A DNA stretch of 64,000 nucleotides from contig JAIQGL010000003.1 in the NCBI GenBank assembly GCA_020072585.1, forward strand, positions 225,321 through 289,320. Reading direction: 5' to 3'. Position numbers and translations under genes: made by a program. The stretch's first letter is position 1; every line of letters starts with the position of its first letter. Below the pieces are notes generated by a model. The model was not told the DNA's origin. It did not search any database and saw nothing but the letters and a program-made list of their open reading frames with translations. Origin of the DNA: Terriglobia bacterium (GTDB lineage Bacteria; Acidobacteriota; Terriglobia; Terriglobales; Acidobacteriaceae). Below, in pieces: positions 53,919 to 62,958 of this stretch.

Positions 53919-55517
53919 ATGCACGAGAGCAGCATCCAATCCGTCCAGATCGTTTTTCTGCTCCTGCTGCTTTTTGTGGCTGGCTTCACCGCACTGGCTC
54001 GCAAACTGCAAACGCCTTATCCCATCGTCCTGGTAGTGGCGGGACTAGTGTTGAGTCTCATTCCCGGGATCCCGCGAGTCGCCTTAAATCCTGACGTGGT
54101 TTTTCTGGTGGTCTTGCCGCCGTTGCTTTTTTCTGCCGCGTGGCTGACATCCTGGCGGGACTTTGTTTATAACCTGGTCAGTATTTCATTCCTGGCCTTC
54201 GGGTTGGTGGGCTTTACCGTCCTGGGCGTTGCCGGAGCGGCACACTATGCTTTTCCTGGTTTTGACTGGCGCCTTGGAGTGGTTCTTGGCGCGGTGATTG
54301 CAACCACAGATGCGATCGCCGCAACTTCAATCGCCAAGAGAATCGGTCTGCCCCAGCGAGTGGTGGATGTGCTGGAAGGCGAAAGCTTGCTGAATGACGT
54401 CACCGGTTTGTTGGCGCTGGAGTTCGGTCTGGCCATCGTTGTTGCGGGCCAGACTCCCACAGTCACGTCGGGGTTTCTACGGTTGGCTTACCTGACAGCG
54501 GCCGGCGTCGGCGTGGGACTGCTGATCGGCGCGGTCGTGCATTGGGTGGAGCACCAGATTGACGACGCCCCGATTGAAATTACCATCAGCATTCTGGTGC
54601 CGTATGCAGCTTATTTGGCTGCTGAATTTATTCACGCTTCCGGCATTCTGGCGGTGGTGGCGTGCGGGCTCTATCTGGGGAGGGGAAGCGCGCACTTCTT
54701 CTCCGCCGCGGTCAGGATACAAGCCAACGCGGTGTGGAGCGTGTTCACGTTCATCTTGAATGGATTTGTTTTTGTGCTGATTGGCCTGCAACTGCCTCTG
54801 GTGCGGGAGGGAATCAAGACTTACAGCTCAGGATCGCTCCTGCTGTATGGAGGTCTATTCAGTGTGCTGGTGATCGTTCTGCGGCTGCTCTGGGTTTTTC
54901 CGGGCACCACGCTTGCGTACTGGATCCGCCGGCATTTTCTGCACCAGAAGGAGAACCGTCCACCCGCCCGGCAGGTCTTTGTAACCGGCTGGACGGGGAT
55001 GCGCGGCGTGATCGCTCTGGCCGCCGCGTTATCTTTGCCGGAAGCACTGGCGGACGGCAGCCCGTTTCCGCAGCGCAACCTGATCATCTTTTTGACGTTC
55101 AGCGTAATTCTGGTGACGTTGGTCCTTCAGGGACTGACTCTGCCTGCGCTGATACGGGCGCTGGGGTTGGCTGGCGTTACGGGGCCGAACTGCGAGGAGA
55201 CGGAAGCCCGGCGCATTATGGCTGAGGCAGCCCTGCTGGAACTGGAAAAAGCCGGTAAAGATGTAGAGGCCGATTCTGCGGCGCTATACGAAGACCTGAA
55301 GGAGCACTATCGCCGCCGTTTGTCATCTTTACCGCAGGATGATGGGACACAGGACGGTTCCTACGAGAAATTTGTCACTGTTTCACTGGAGCTTTTGCGG
55401 ACTGAGCGGGAGACGGCAGTCAAGCTGCGCAACAGTGGACGCATTAGTGATGAGGTGCTGCGCCAGCTTCTTCAAGAGCTGGACTTGAGTGAGACGCGGC
55501 ATCGCCTGCCGGGCTAA
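53919..55517 (+). CDS. Na+/H+ antiporter, CPA1 type
   Basis: A 532-residue inner-membrane antiporter with about 12 helices. The N-terminal TPYPIVLVVAGLVLSLIPGIP, the ion-binding region GAVIATTDAIAATSIAKRIG and GESLLNDVTGLLALEF, and the late WTGMRGVIALAAALSLPEA are standard for CPA1/NhaP-like exchangers. The last 120 residues form a cytoplasmic helical tail (ALLELEKAGKDVEADSAALYED). GGCGGGG lies upstream of ATG 53919. It exchanges Na+ or K+ for protons in pH and salt balance. It is monocistronic. Confidence 0.9.
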   Translation: MHESSIQSVQIVFLLLLLFVAGFTALARKLQTPYPIVLVVAGLVLSLIPGIPRVALNPDVVFLVVLPPLLFSAAWLTSWRDFVYNLVSISFLAFGLVGFTVLGVAGAAHYAFPGFDWRLGVVLGAVIATTDAIAATSIAKRIGLPQRVVDVLEGESLLNDVTGLLALEFGLAIVVAGQTPTVTSGFLRLAYLTAAGVGVGLLIGAVVHWVEHQIDDAPIEITISILVPYAAYLAAEFIHASGILAVVACGLYLGRGSAHFFSAAVRIQANAVWSVFTFILNGFVFVLIGLQLPLVREGIKTYSSGSLLLYGGLFSVLVIVLRLLWVFPGTTLAYWIRRHFLHQKENRPPARQVFVTGWTGMRGVIALAAALSLPEALADGSPFPQRNLIIFLTFSVILVTLVLQGLTLPALIRALGLAGVTGPNCEETEARRIMAEAALLELEKAGKDVEADSAALYEDLKEHYRRRLSSLPQDDGTQDGSYEKFVTVSLELLRTERETAVKLRNSGRISDEVLRQLLQELDLSETRHRLPG

Positions 55518-55539
55518 TGCGTTTTTGAGCGCATGGCGA

Positions 55540-56397
55540 TCAGCGCCATGGGTGGATGAGTTTGCTAAATGCGCGCCGGAGGAATCCACGGTGGGGCGGC
55601 TGTTCTTCTTTTGGCGGAGCAACTTCTATCGGGGAAGCTTCCGTTATGATCGCGCCGCCAGTCGTCAGAACCGTGTTGCTAAAAGTATTCATTACTGCGC
55701 TGGCCCGGTTGTCTATCAGCGGAGCTTCAGTCAACACCACCGCTCCTCCCGTCACACCTACCATATTATTTGTTGTTTCTATCAGCGGGGGATCCTTTGA
55801 AATCTCCAGCTTGAAGGTTACATGCTCGCGTACCCAGACCGTTTGATGGAAGGGCTGAAGTCCAGGGGCCGTTACCGTGAGCGTATGAGAACCTGGCGCG
55901 AGATTCATTAGCCGCACGATACCATCGCTGTTGGTAATCGCCTTGACTACAGATTGGTTGCTCTCATTCGTAAGCTCAACGCTGGCGCCAGGGCATGCCA
56001 CGCCATAGCGGTCCACTACATGCACCTCAAGACCGGTATCGGCTTGCACCATCAGGGCCGGAGTATTCTCCCCGGTTTGAGCAAGCAGGGGAGATGCGCT
56101 CATCGCAGCGGAAAGCGCGATCCCGGCAATGCGGGAGACCCGCCGCATTACCACCTTCAGCCCGACAGGACAATTCCGGGTAAGCACGGTGCCGTCTCTT
56201 CGATGATAGAAACGGACGCACAGGCGCCCTTCATGTTTTGTCACCAGGGCCTGCGCCTCAGTACTGCTCATGGCGGATAGGTTATAGACGTTCAGGTTGC
56301 ACTGGCCGCAGTGGCGGACGCGATCATCGCCAATCATCTTTTCCCAATCGGCAGAACAGGGGGAAGCAATGCGTATGTTGTTAAGCAACTCACTCAT
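55540..56397 (-). CDS. Membrane-anchored carboxypeptidase-regulatory-like protein
   Basis: A 285-residue protein in three parts. A cytoplasmic N-terminal Cys-containing domain (CSADWEKMIGDDRVRHCGQC; RLCVRFYHRRDGTVLTRNCP) is followed by one transmembrane segment (IAGIALSAAMSASPLLAQ) and an outer Ig-like CarboxypepD_reg domain (DRYGVACPGASVELTNESN; LAPGSHTLTVTAPGLQPF). The tail is Thr/Pro-rich. Met at 56397 is chosen because the longer frame to 56511 would overlap the start of the divergent MFS gene. The N-terminal Cys domain may bind a metal or sense redox. Function unknown. Confidence 0.7.
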   Translation of the reverse strand: MSELLNNIRIASPCSADWEKMIGDDRVRHCGQCNLNVYNLSAMSSTEAQALVTKHEGRLCVRFYHRRDGTVLTRNCPVGLKVVMRRVSRIAGIALSAAMSASPLLAQTGENTPALMVQADTGLEVHVVDRYGVACPGASVELTNESNQSVVKAITNSDGIVRLMNLAPGSHTLTVTAPGLQPFHQTVWVREHVTFKLEISKDPPLIETTNNMVGVTGGAVVLTEAPLIDNRASAVMNTFSNTVLTTGGAIITEASPIEVAPPKEEQPPHRGFLRRAFSKLIHPWR

Positions 56398-56488
56398 GGT
56401 CTCAGAACGAGCCGGAGCAGCAGACTTGCAAGCCAAATTTTTCTGGATCAGGGAGTCAATAGCGGGAGTGTAAGCTGTATGCGACGCT

Positions 56489-57715
56489 ATGGACGATGTC
56501 TCCTTACGCAATCTGTCATTGATCTATATCGCCGCATGGCTGCGGTCGTTTGGCATTGGGCTCCTCGGTGTAGTCCTCGGGGTGTTTCTCTTTCGCGAAG
56601 GATACTCTTCCACCGCGATTGGGATGGTGATTGCCGCCGGACTGGCAGGCTCCGCCGCAGGTACGGTGTTTGTCACCTTCCTGGCGGACCGCATGGGGCG
56701 CAGGCGGACGCTCTGCATGCTGGCGCTTCTCAGCGCCGTTGGCGCCGTTCCGCTCATCTTCCATTTCACTCTGCCAGCGATGTTGGCGCTTACCTTCCTG
56801 GGCATGCTCAACGGCATGGGCACTGACAGAAGTCCGGCCTTTGCCCTGGAGCAAGCGACCATCCCCGGCTTGGTCGCGGATGAAAAGCGCACCTGGGCGC
56901 TGGCCTGGTACAGCGTGGTACTGGATGCAAGCGGCGCCTTGGGCGCGCTGGCCGCAGGACTTCCTCTGCTGGAGCACAGACTGTGGGGCATTGAACTTGG
57001 CACTGCTTATTACACGTTATTTATTGGTTTCGCGCTAATCAACGGAGCAAGTGCTTTGCTGTACGTGTTTCTTTCTGCGGAGATTGAGGTAGCTCCTGTC
57101 AATTTGCCGGGTATGGCCAAGACCCGAGTGTCCGCGGAGACAAAGTCGACCGTGGCGCGGCTGTCAGCACTGTTTGCCATCGATGCATTCGGCGGTGGAT
57201 TTCTTACTGACGCGCTTGTTTCGTATTGGTTCTTTCGGCGTTTTGGCATTGCGGAAAGCCAGCTCGCGCTGCTGTTCTTTACCGTGCACGTATTAAACGC
57301 GGTATCTCATTTAGGAGCGGCGTGGCTGGCAAGACGCATCGGCTTGATCAAGACCATGGTCTTCACACATCTGCCTTCCAGCGTCTTTCTGATCGCGGCG
57401 GCCTTCATGCCTTCAGCGCGATGGGCGGTGGTGCTCTTCCTGCTGCGCGAGTCGCTGGTGGAAATGGATGTGCCCACGCGGCAGTCTTACGTTGCTGCCG
57501 TGGTCCGTCCTGGCGAGCGCACCTTTGCCGCGGGCGTAACCAACCTGACGCGGAACACCGCCTGGGCGGCAGCTTCAGCGGTGGCGGGAATATTCATGCA
57601 ACAGGTTGCGTTTGCCGCGCCACTCTTGCTGGGCGGAGGATTGAAGATCATCTACGACGGGCTGCTGTGGCGGGCCTTCCGCCACCTGGCCCCTCCGGAA
57701 GAGAGGAAGACTTAG
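56489..57715 (+). CDS. Major facilitator superfamily transporter
   Basis: A 408-residue protein with about 12 hydrophobic helices. The loop 2-3 motif reads FLADRMGRRRTLCML, matching the MFS signature G/A-x-x-x-D-R-x-G-R-R. The middle loop (residues about 200-225) is short. The MFS half-repeat is seen again at LARRIGLIKTMVFTHLPSS. No substrate can be named; drug or metabolite efflux is likely. It is divergent from the carboxypeptidase-regulatory-like gene, with 91 bases between the chosen starts. Confidence 0.88.
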   Translation: MDDVSLRNLSLIYIAAWLRSFGIGLLGVVLGVFLFREGYSSTAIGMVIAAGLAGSAAGTVFVTFLADRMGRRRTLCMLALLSAVGAVPLIFHFTLPAMLALTFLGMLNGMGTDRSPAFALEQATIPGLVADEKRTWALAWYSVVLDASGALGALAAGLPLLEHRLWGIELGTAYYTLFIGFALINGASALLYVFLSAEIEVAPVNLPGMAKTRVSAETKSTVARLSALFAIDAFGGGFLTDALVSYWFFRRFGIAESQLALLFFTVHVLNAVSHLGAAWLARRIGLIKTMVFTHLPSSVFLIAAAFMPSARWAVVLFLLRESLVEMDVPTRQSYVAAVVRPGERTFAAGVTNLTRNTAWAAASAVAGIFMQQVAFAAPLLLGGGLKIIYDGLLWRAFRHLAPPEERKT

Positions 57716-57727
57716 CCGCCAGATTAT

Positions 57728-57970
57728 TTATGCCGATCTGGGGCTGTTCTGCTGGCGCAGCAAATCATAAATCTGATCCAGGCGTTTCTCTGTCTCAGTG
57801 GCAAGGACACTATTTTTGTGGCTCATCAGAATCAACTTGACTGAGACCAGAAAAACGCCCGCTTCCAGAAGCAAATCATGTGTTAATCCTTTGATTAACA
57901 GAGCCAATACGAAAAGAATGAGAGTGAGGGCAATCACCACAATCGACCAGAAATCAAAATGCTTACGCAT
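57728..57970 (-). CDS. Small two-helix membrane protein
   Basis: An 80-residue protein with two hydrophobic helices (FWSIVVIALTLILFVLALL; LLLEAGVFLVSVKLILMS) and a charged cytoplasmic tail (ATETEKRLDQIYDLLRQQ). AGGAGA 7 bases before ATG 57970 decides the start, shortening the open frame by 20 codons. The architecture is similar to small low-affinity permease or DUF1003-like membrane proteins, but I cannot assign a family. It is convergent with the MFS gene. Confidence 0.65.
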   Translation of the reverse strand: MRKHFDFWSIVVIALTLILFVLALLIKGLTHDLLLEAGVFLVSVKLILMSHKNSVLATETEKRLDQIYDLLRQQNSPRSA

Positions 57971-58098
57971 GGCGGGTCTCCTGGCGGTATTATCGGGCAG
58001 TTGACCAGAATCAACCAGTTCCAGGCGCACACGGGCGGCTACGATTTTTGGATTGGCGCTGGACTCACGGGGGAAACCGTCCTAATCTTGATCTAATC

Positions 58099-59109
58099 AT
58101 GCGAACCTGGGCCACGATCCTGCTGGTTTTTTTGTTGCCGCTGTCAGCTCACCTTCACGCACAAACCGCCGAAACACAAACGCCGGTCTTTCGCCTGGAC
58201 GTGCATGAGGTACTGCTGGAAGCACAAGTGCTTAGTAAGAAAACGCGGCGTGTTGTACCGGCATTAAAGCCAGAGGATTTTCGGCTCTTTGAAGATAATG
58301 TCCCGCAGCGCCTAAGTTCATTCAGTCAGGACAAGCTCCCGCTTTCCGTTGTGATTCTGTTTGACCTCACGGACAGCGTGCGCCCTGTGCTCAAGTCGCT
58401 TGGGGAAGGGGCACTGGAAGCGTTGCAGCATCTGAAGCCGGAAGACGAAGTTACGGTGATGGTGTACGCGGCATCAACCCAGATTTTGCAGGAGGCGACC
58501 ACGGACCGCGCACTGGCGGTGGCAGCCATCGAAAAGGCCAGCCGCATGGAGAGCGGAGAAGCGGCGTTTTTCAACGAAGGCATTTTTCAGGCCGCGGAAC
58601 AGTTGAAAAGAGGGAAGAACCCTACCAGTCGCCGGGTGATTATCTGGCTCACTGACAATGTGCCAAACATACCCTCAGAAAATGACATTCCCTTGCGCTA
58701 CCGCAAAAGCCTGAAGGGAGCAATGCCGCATTCACAAAAGGAAGCCATGCAGCAGCTCTGGCAGACTAGTACGGTAGTCTGCTCGCTGGTAAAACAAAGC
58801 GAGATATCGGTGAACGGAGAGTCCGGGCTAAGGGCCCATCCATTGGAAGTTATGCTGCATCCGCCGGGAGAGGTCTACAAGTATGCCGCGGCTACAGGCG
58901 GACAAGTGATCGAATATAAGAAGAAGGAGTTGAAAGACAAGCTGGCGGCGTTGATTGACGATTTAAGAATGCGTTATAGCCTGGGCTATCATCCCTCGGC
59001 CCAGAAGCCCAAGGGCAAGTTCTGCATCATCAAGGTGAAATTGGCGCCGGAGGCAAAAAAATCAATTGGCGACGTGATATTGGAAGCGAGGCAGGGATAC
59101 TACAGGTAG
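58099..59109 (+). CDS. VWFA-related protein of the acidobacterial type, exported
   Basis: A 336-residue secreted protein with signal peptide (ILLVFLLPLSAHLHAQT). The first 60 mature residues form a short Ig-like region (FRLDVHEVLLEAQVLSKKTR; PEDFRLFEDNVPQ). The von Willebrand A domain follows, its metal site degenerate: DLTDSV where D-x-S-x-S is expected. This is the VWFA-related acidobacterial domain, strongly expanded in that phylum; the role is presumed to be protein binding at the cell surface. ATG 58099 begins the signal peptide. It is monocistronic. Confidence 0.85.
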   Translation: MRTWATILLVFLLPLSAHLHAQTAETQTPVFRLDVHEVLLEAQVLSKKTRRVVPALKPEDFRLFEDNVPQRLSSFSQDKLPLSVVILFDLTDSVRPVLKSLGEGALEALQHLKPEDEVTVMVYAASTQILQEATTDRALAVAAIEKASRMESGEAAFFNEGIFQAAEQLKRGKNPTSRRVIIWLTDNVPNIPSENDIPLRYRKSLKGAMPHSQKEAMQQLWQTSTVVCSLVKQSEISVNGESGLRAHPLEVMLHPPGEVYKYAAATGGQVIEYKKKELKDKLAALIDDLRMRYSLGYHPSAQKPKGKFCIIKVKLAPEAKKSIGDVILEARQGYYR

Positions 59110-59161
59110 ATTGTCAGAACTGCCAAAATTGCCAAAAATCGCCGAAAGTGAAAATCTTGGC

Positions 59162-59734
59162 TCACCACTTCGGATATTTCGCCCGGATCTTCTCGTACAA
59201 CGGCGACGTTGTGTGGTTCTTTGCGTGATAGCCCAACACCTGGCGTTCACGTTTGCTTGGCCAGTCCTGCCCGGGTTCAACGCGCTGAAGCGGCATCTGG
59301 CTTTCTACTTCCCTGAGATTTTGAATGCGATCGCGGGACAGCGATATCTGCTGACCCTTGGGCGCAACCTTGGCAATGATGTGGTTTTGCTTGCGATGAA
59401 TGGAAGCCCGATCGGCGTGGAACGTCTTGTCCTGCCCCTGAAAGTTTCGGTACTGAATGGCCACTGAGCCCGCCGGCGCCGGTCCGGGGCCCGCTGGCGT
59501 TGAAGCGGGGCTGGAACTCCAGCCTGAAGGCCGGCCTTGCTGCTGCGGCTGGGTTTGCTGAGGAGGTTGCGGGGGCTGAGGCGGCGCGGCACTGGGCGCA
59601 AAGCTGGGATTGAAGTACTTGCACACCGGATTGAGACAGCGAATCTCAGAGCCGGACCTGCGGGCGCCGGGCGTCCCGCAGGCCGGGCAGTTTTCACCCG
59701 AAAGAATGTCTTTGATCGATTTGAAGAACCCCAT
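59162..59734 (-). CDS. Zinc-ribbon protein with WYL-like C-terminal region
   Basis: A 190-residue cytoplasmic protein. Residues about 15-40 hold a zinc ribbon (CPACGTPGARRSGSEIRC; NPVC). A Pro/Gln-rich linker of about 55 residues follows. The C-terminal region has VAIQYRNFQGQDKTFHADRA and ISLSRDRIQNLREV, similar to WYL-type ligand-binding segments. The last 40 residues (KRERQVLGYHAKNHTTSPLYEK) are basic. AAAGGAG 5 bases before ATG 59734 fixes the start. Function is not known. Confidence 0.68.
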   Translation of the reverse strand: MGFFKSIKDILSGENCPACGTPGARRSGSEIRCLNPVCKYFNPSFAPSAAPPQPPQPPQQTQPQQQGRPSGWSSSPASTPAGPGPAPAGSVAIQYRNFQGQDKTFHADRASIHRKQNHIIAKVAPKGQQISLSRDRIQNLREVESQMPLQRVEPGQDWPSKRERQVLGYHAKNHTTSPLYEKIRAKYPKW

Positions 59735-59848
59735 GGATACTCCTTTGGATGCGGGCGCAAGCACTCAGGGGGACGGTTGAGCAAAACGAGCTTCCGCTTT
59801 AGCGGCCAAGCTCTTCCATAACCCCCATCTACAGGCGGCCATCCTCTC

Positions 59849-61279
59849 TCACGGACATTCGCCGGCCGCTGCTTCTGGGACCGGAGAGAAAGCTGCGCGT
59901 GGCAGCCTGGCAACCGTCCCCCTGAATGCTTGCGTGCTCCTTTCTCTCTGCCAGATAAAAAACGGACTCTCAATTTCGCCCCGGCGTATCAGGCGTTGCC
60001 GATGCACGAGTGATGGCAGACCCATCTCGCGCAGGCGGGCAAAGCTGATGCGGCGGAAGTGGCCCTTCTTATGGCCGCCGAAGACCAAGGCGAGCACTTC
60101 TTCCGCCAGCCAGCGGTCCAGCAGCCGAACCTGAGCGTGATCGTCGACATGCTTGAGATAGTAGTCGAGAATCGCAACGTTGCGCAGGCCTTTGTCGATT
60201 GCTTCCGCGGCCAGGGTGATTAAGGCGCGCGCCTGCTCCTGCGGATCGCCGATTTTCTTCCAGCGGCGGCGTCCGCGGCGGAAGGCAAAGCGAAACAGAT
60301 TCTGGATCTTGCGCAGCTTGTCCCGCGACAACGCTACTGCGCCGCCGACGCGGAAGAGCAGGCCGAGATGGCGAAATTCGGTGGCCGGTGAGAACGCTGC
60401 ATCATGAGGCAGGGGCGCGACGGAGAGCGCCAGATCAGTGCTGTGGCTGGCCTTCATGCCTAATTTCAGTTCCGCCAAACATGATTCCAGTTTTCGCCGC
60501 GCGGTGCGTGCCAGCTCGAGGTCGGACGCAAGCAAAAGGATGTCGTCAGCATAGCGGAAGTAGCTGATGCCGGGCACGGACTCAATCTGTCGGTCCATGC
60601 CAGTCAGGTAAATGTTGGCAAACAGGCAGGCGATCGCGGCGCCAAAAGGGATGCCAATGTCAGCGGTATGCTGGAGCCCATTATGCTGGTAGCGGAAACG
60701 TATGCGTTGGGCCAGGAGTTGGAAGAGGTAGTCGGCGGGATTGACCAGCTCAGCCAGTTGCGCCAGGAGACGTTCATGGTTGACGCTGGCGAAGTAGTCG
60801 GAAATATCGCGCTTGACCAGGAACAGCGGTCCTTCAGCGGAACGAATGACGCAGGCGACACGGGACTGGCACTGGTCCAGGCTGTAGCCGAATGCCCGGT
60901 AGGCGTAAGAATTGGGAGAAAACCAGTTATGCAACCGGCGATTGAGCGTGCGATAGAGCATGAGATCGACGATGCGATCTTCCCAGGGCGAGACGTACAG
61001 AGTGCGATGCTTGCCGTTGAAGTTGTAATCGAGCGCTACGGCCGGACGAAAATGGAAATCCTGGCGTTCCAGCGAGCGATGGAGCAAATCGAGGCCGCGA
61101 AGACCGCGGGCGGCAAAGTCATAGAGCGTTTTGCCGTCAGTCGAGGTGGAAAGAGCTTTCCGCCAATGGAAGAGCGGCTTGGTATAAACGCGGACCGCCG
61201 CACGGCACAGCTCGGCTTCACTGTAAACGCTATTCCAGCAAAGCGGGTTGCCGAGACGTGATGGCGCGCGCGTAGCCAT
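59849..61279 (-). CDS. Standalone reverse transcriptase
   Basis: A 476-residue RNA-directed DNA polymerase. Motif A is VKRDISDYFASV, motif B is GIPFGAAIACLFANIYL, and the catalytic YADD is residues 243-246 (FRYADDILLLAS). HLGLLF follows. N-terminal EDRIVDLMLYRTLNRRLHNW matches the RT0/1 region of group II-like enzymes. There is no maturase X or endonuclease (HNH) domain and no intron is evident, and the retron VTG motif is absent. The C-terminal 170 residues (ALVFGGHKKGHFRRISFARL; GLPSLVHRQRLIRRGEIESP) are a helical, basic extension. Roles in phage defence are known for many unclassified RTs; the role here is inferred only from that. Neighbours are listed separately. Confidence 0.88.
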   Translation of the reverse strand: MATRAPSRLGNPLCWNSVYSEAELCRAAVRVYTKPLFHWRKALSTSTDGKTLYDFAARGLRGLDLLHRSLERQDFHFRPAVALDYNFNGKHRTLYVSPWEDRIVDLMLYRTLNRRLHNWFSPNSYAYRAFGYSLDQCQSRVACVIRSAEGPLFLVKRDISDYFASVNHERLLAQLAELVNPADYLFQLLAQRIRFRYQHNGLQHTADIGIPFGAAIACLFANIYLTGMDRQIESVPGISYFRYADDILLLASDLELARTARRKLESCLAELKLGMKASHSTDLALSVAPLPHDAAFSPATEFRHLGLLFRVGGAVALSRDKLRKIQNLFRFAFRRGRRRWKKIGDPQEQARALITLAAEAIDKGLRNVAILDYYLKHVDDHAQVRLLDRWLAEEVLALVFGGHKKGHFRRISFARLREMGLPSLVHRQRLIRRGEIESPFFIWQRERSTQAFRGTVARLPRAAFSPVPEAAAGECP

Positions 61280-61722
61280 ATGAAGTTTGGAATACGTTGT
61301 ACTAAAAAAATAGAGCCTATCGCAACCCAGCAGACGCGAGCAAACCTGCCGATGTGTCAGCGCATGTCTGGTCTAGTGCACCCGGCGTGGCTGATTACGC
61401 GAACCATAGGGAACATTGCTTACCAAATCGGGGATTTGCGGCCAGGATTGGCCCTTCAGGATTTCCCCTCGGATGGGGGAATATCCTGAGCTGATTGCGC
61501 CCTCCAGGCGCCTGCATTGGAAATGCTTAGTCCTTTAGTTTCAATATGAAACAGGGAATCGACAGGAAGAAACTTAGGAGTGCATTTTGCTGCTCAGTAT
61601 GATACCTTAGAGTCGCGTTAGAAATAGAATTGTTGATTCTTCTGCAAGAGCCTCTGCTACCTGCCGAAACTCGATAAGTCTTTCCAGCGTCAAAAAAATC
61701 AATACATTAGGAAAAAAGCACA
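61280..61722. other. 443-base region between reverse transcriptase and cold-shock gene
   Basis: No protein gene. It is the upstream region of both the RT (minus) and the cold-shock gene (+). It contains the hairpin cluster described at 61440-61552. The right third is AT-rich and holds the likely cold-shock promoter or leader; AGGAAAAAAG lies before that gene's ATG. Confidence 0.6.
61440..61552. ncRNA. Cluster of five consecutive hairpins, candidate structured RNA
   Basis: Perfect or near-perfect stems occur one after another. GGCCA/TGGCC closes a GGAT tetraloop (61440-61453). AGGAT-TTCCCC pairs with GGGGAA-T-ATCCT with one bulge (61458-61487). GCGCC/GGCGC (61497-61511), GCATT/AATGC with loop GGA (61514-61526) and GTTTC/GAAAC with loop AATAT (61538-61552) follow. 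On the minus strand it would be a leader or separate RNA preceding the reverse transcriptase; on the + strand, the long leader of the cold-shock mRNA. The strand cannot be told from folding alone. Confidence 0.5.
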
Positions 61723-61923
61723 ATGGAACAAGGAACAGTTAAGTGGTTCAACGCCGCAAAGGGATTTGGTTTTATTTCACGCCAAAACGGGGAAGATGTT
61801 TTCGTTCACTTCTCTGCTATCCAGTCTGACGGATACCGCAGCCTGCAAGATGGTCAGGCGGTTGAATTCACTGTGACAAAAGGAAAGAAAGGCTGGCAGG
61901 CAGAGAACGTTCGCGCTCTCTAG
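61723..61923 (+). CDS. Cold-shock domain protein (CspA family)
   Basis: A 66-residue single cold-shock domain. RNP1 is KGFGFIS and RNP2 is VFVHFSAI; the N-terminus [13 protein letters not shown] and C-terminal WQAENVRAL are standard. Such proteins melt RNA secondary structure and act as translation chaperones. A long, structured leader is common for cspA-type genes and one is possible here. A strong terminator follows 18 bases after the stop. Confidence 0.96.
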   Translation: MEQGTVKWFNAAKGFGFISRQNGEDVFVHFSAIQSDGYRSLQDGQAVEFTVTKGKKGWQAENVRAL

Positions 61924-61941
61924 TCCCAACAGTTTTCTAAT

Positions 61942-61965
61942 AAAAGGCGGCTTTGGCCGCCTTTT
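61942..61965 (+). terminator. Rho-independent terminator of the cold-shock gene
   Basis: AAAAGGCGGC (61942-61951), loop TTTG, GCCGCCTTTT (61956-61965): a perfect 10-base stem ending in a T run. Confidence 0.93.
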
Positions 61966-62136
61966 GTCGTTTGTCGTTTATCTATGTCGCTGCGCTCCAA
62001 ACCGCTTAAGAAATTTCTATCCAGGAAAGACCTTTCCGCCCTGTAGCGTGCGGCTCGGCGCGCAAGTCGGCCTCGCCGCTAAAAGCGGAGCCGGTAAAGA
62101 TGTAGGTGAGAGAGCTCAAGCAGAATGCAGAAAGAT

Positions 62137-62165
62137 AAAAAAAGCGGAGAGCCAACGCTCTCCGC
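62137..62165 (-). terminator. Rho-independent terminator of the HTH/small-gene pair
   Basis: On the minus strand GCGGAGAGC, loop GTTG, GCTCTCCGC (62165-62144) is followed by seven T (62143-62137). It lies 21 bases after the stop of the small gene at 62187. Confidence 0.9.
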
Positions 62166-62186
62166 CTTGCTGCGATTGAAGGAGTT

Positions 62187-62411
62187 TTATTTTCTACGGA
62201 TTCCTGATGCGCTGGGGATGAGCGGCCAGCGCTTAAGCGGACGCCAGTTGCCGGTTTTCCAGTCAGCGTATTCGGTATCCAGGGTAAAGCTGGGTTCGAT
62301 GACGAAGTGCACGGCGGTCTTGTCGTCGCGTTTGGGGCTGCGGTGTTTTACAGGTGAGGTTGTGGTGGGTTGCGTGTGGGCGGAAGAGCGTTTATTTTCA
62401 GTGACAGCCAT
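62187..62411 (-). CDS. Small basic protein, family unknown
   Basis: A 74-residue protein. The N-terminal 30 residues are polar and basic (ENKRSSAHTQPTTTSPVKH), probably disordered. The C-terminal part has HFVIEPSFTLDTEYADWK and ends RRK. AAAGGAGG 5 bases before the ATG at 62411 gives strong support for this start and for the gene being real. It lies downstream of the HTH gene on the same strand, with a shared terminator. I do not recognise it. Confidence 0.62.
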   Translation of the reverse strand: MAVTENKRSSAHTQPTTTSPVKHRSPKRDDKTAVHFVIEPSFTLDTEYADWKTGNWRPLKRWPLIPSASGIRRK

Positions 62412-62519
62412 GTTGCCTCCTTTGTAGGCGACTACGGTTAGGGCGCGTTCCGGTGTTTGCCGCATCGGGCGCGTCCGTTGGGTTTTAAGCAATTAGCAAT
62501 TGGCCATTGCGGTTGGTGG

Positions 62520-62792
62520 TCATTTCTTTTTGGGTTTGTGAGGCGCAGACGTTTTAGTCTGTGCCTTTTGTTTTTCACGGAGTTTGGTGTATCGGGTTTT
62601 CCTGCCGTTGGCGATCTTGGGCAGGAGTTGGCGGACGTGTTCAATTTCTTCTTCGGTCCAGGCGTGGATTGTGATTTTCCCAGCCTTTACGAATTGTGGC
62701 GCAGGGACCTTTTTGTCTTCAATGTAGCGGGCCAACGTTGCCAGTCCAATACCAAGACGCTTGGCCGCTTCCGTTGTGGAGTATAAACTCAT
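62520..62792 (-). CDS. Excisionase/MerR-like helix-turn-helix protein
   Basis: A 90-residue DNA-binding protein. The N-terminal winged HTH of the excisionase/HTH_17 type reads MSLYSTTEAAKRLGIGLATLARYI, followed by the wing (KVPAPQFVKAGKITIHAWTEEE). The C-terminal 30 residues are strongly basic (RKTRYTKLREKQKAQTKT). Such proteins are usually recombination directionality factors or small regulators of mobile elements. It is first of two minus-strand genes. No integrase is visible in the window. Confidence 0.78.
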   Translation of the reverse strand: MSLYSTTEAAKRLGIGLATLARYIEDKKVPAPQFVKAGKITIHAWTEEEIEHVRQLLPKIANGRKTRYTKLREKQKAQTKTSAPHKPKKK

Positions 62793-62958
62793 TACGGTAG
62801 AAGTCTCTCAGATAGCTCATGGGCTGTCAAGAATTATTTTGCTTTTTTGTCGCTCCGAAACAATAAATTTCGCGCCAGAGCCGCGTTGCGAAGTTAGCCC
62901 ACCGTAAAACGGTAGGTTGCGGTATGTAAGAGGATGAGCGCCAGAGGCGCGGCACACC

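Noticed and set aside
59849..61279. Retron or diversity-generating retroelement
   Set aside because: No retron VTG motif in the RT, motif B is GIPFGAA rather than the G-x-x-x-S-Q of diversity-generating RTs, and no template/variable repeat pair was seen nearby.
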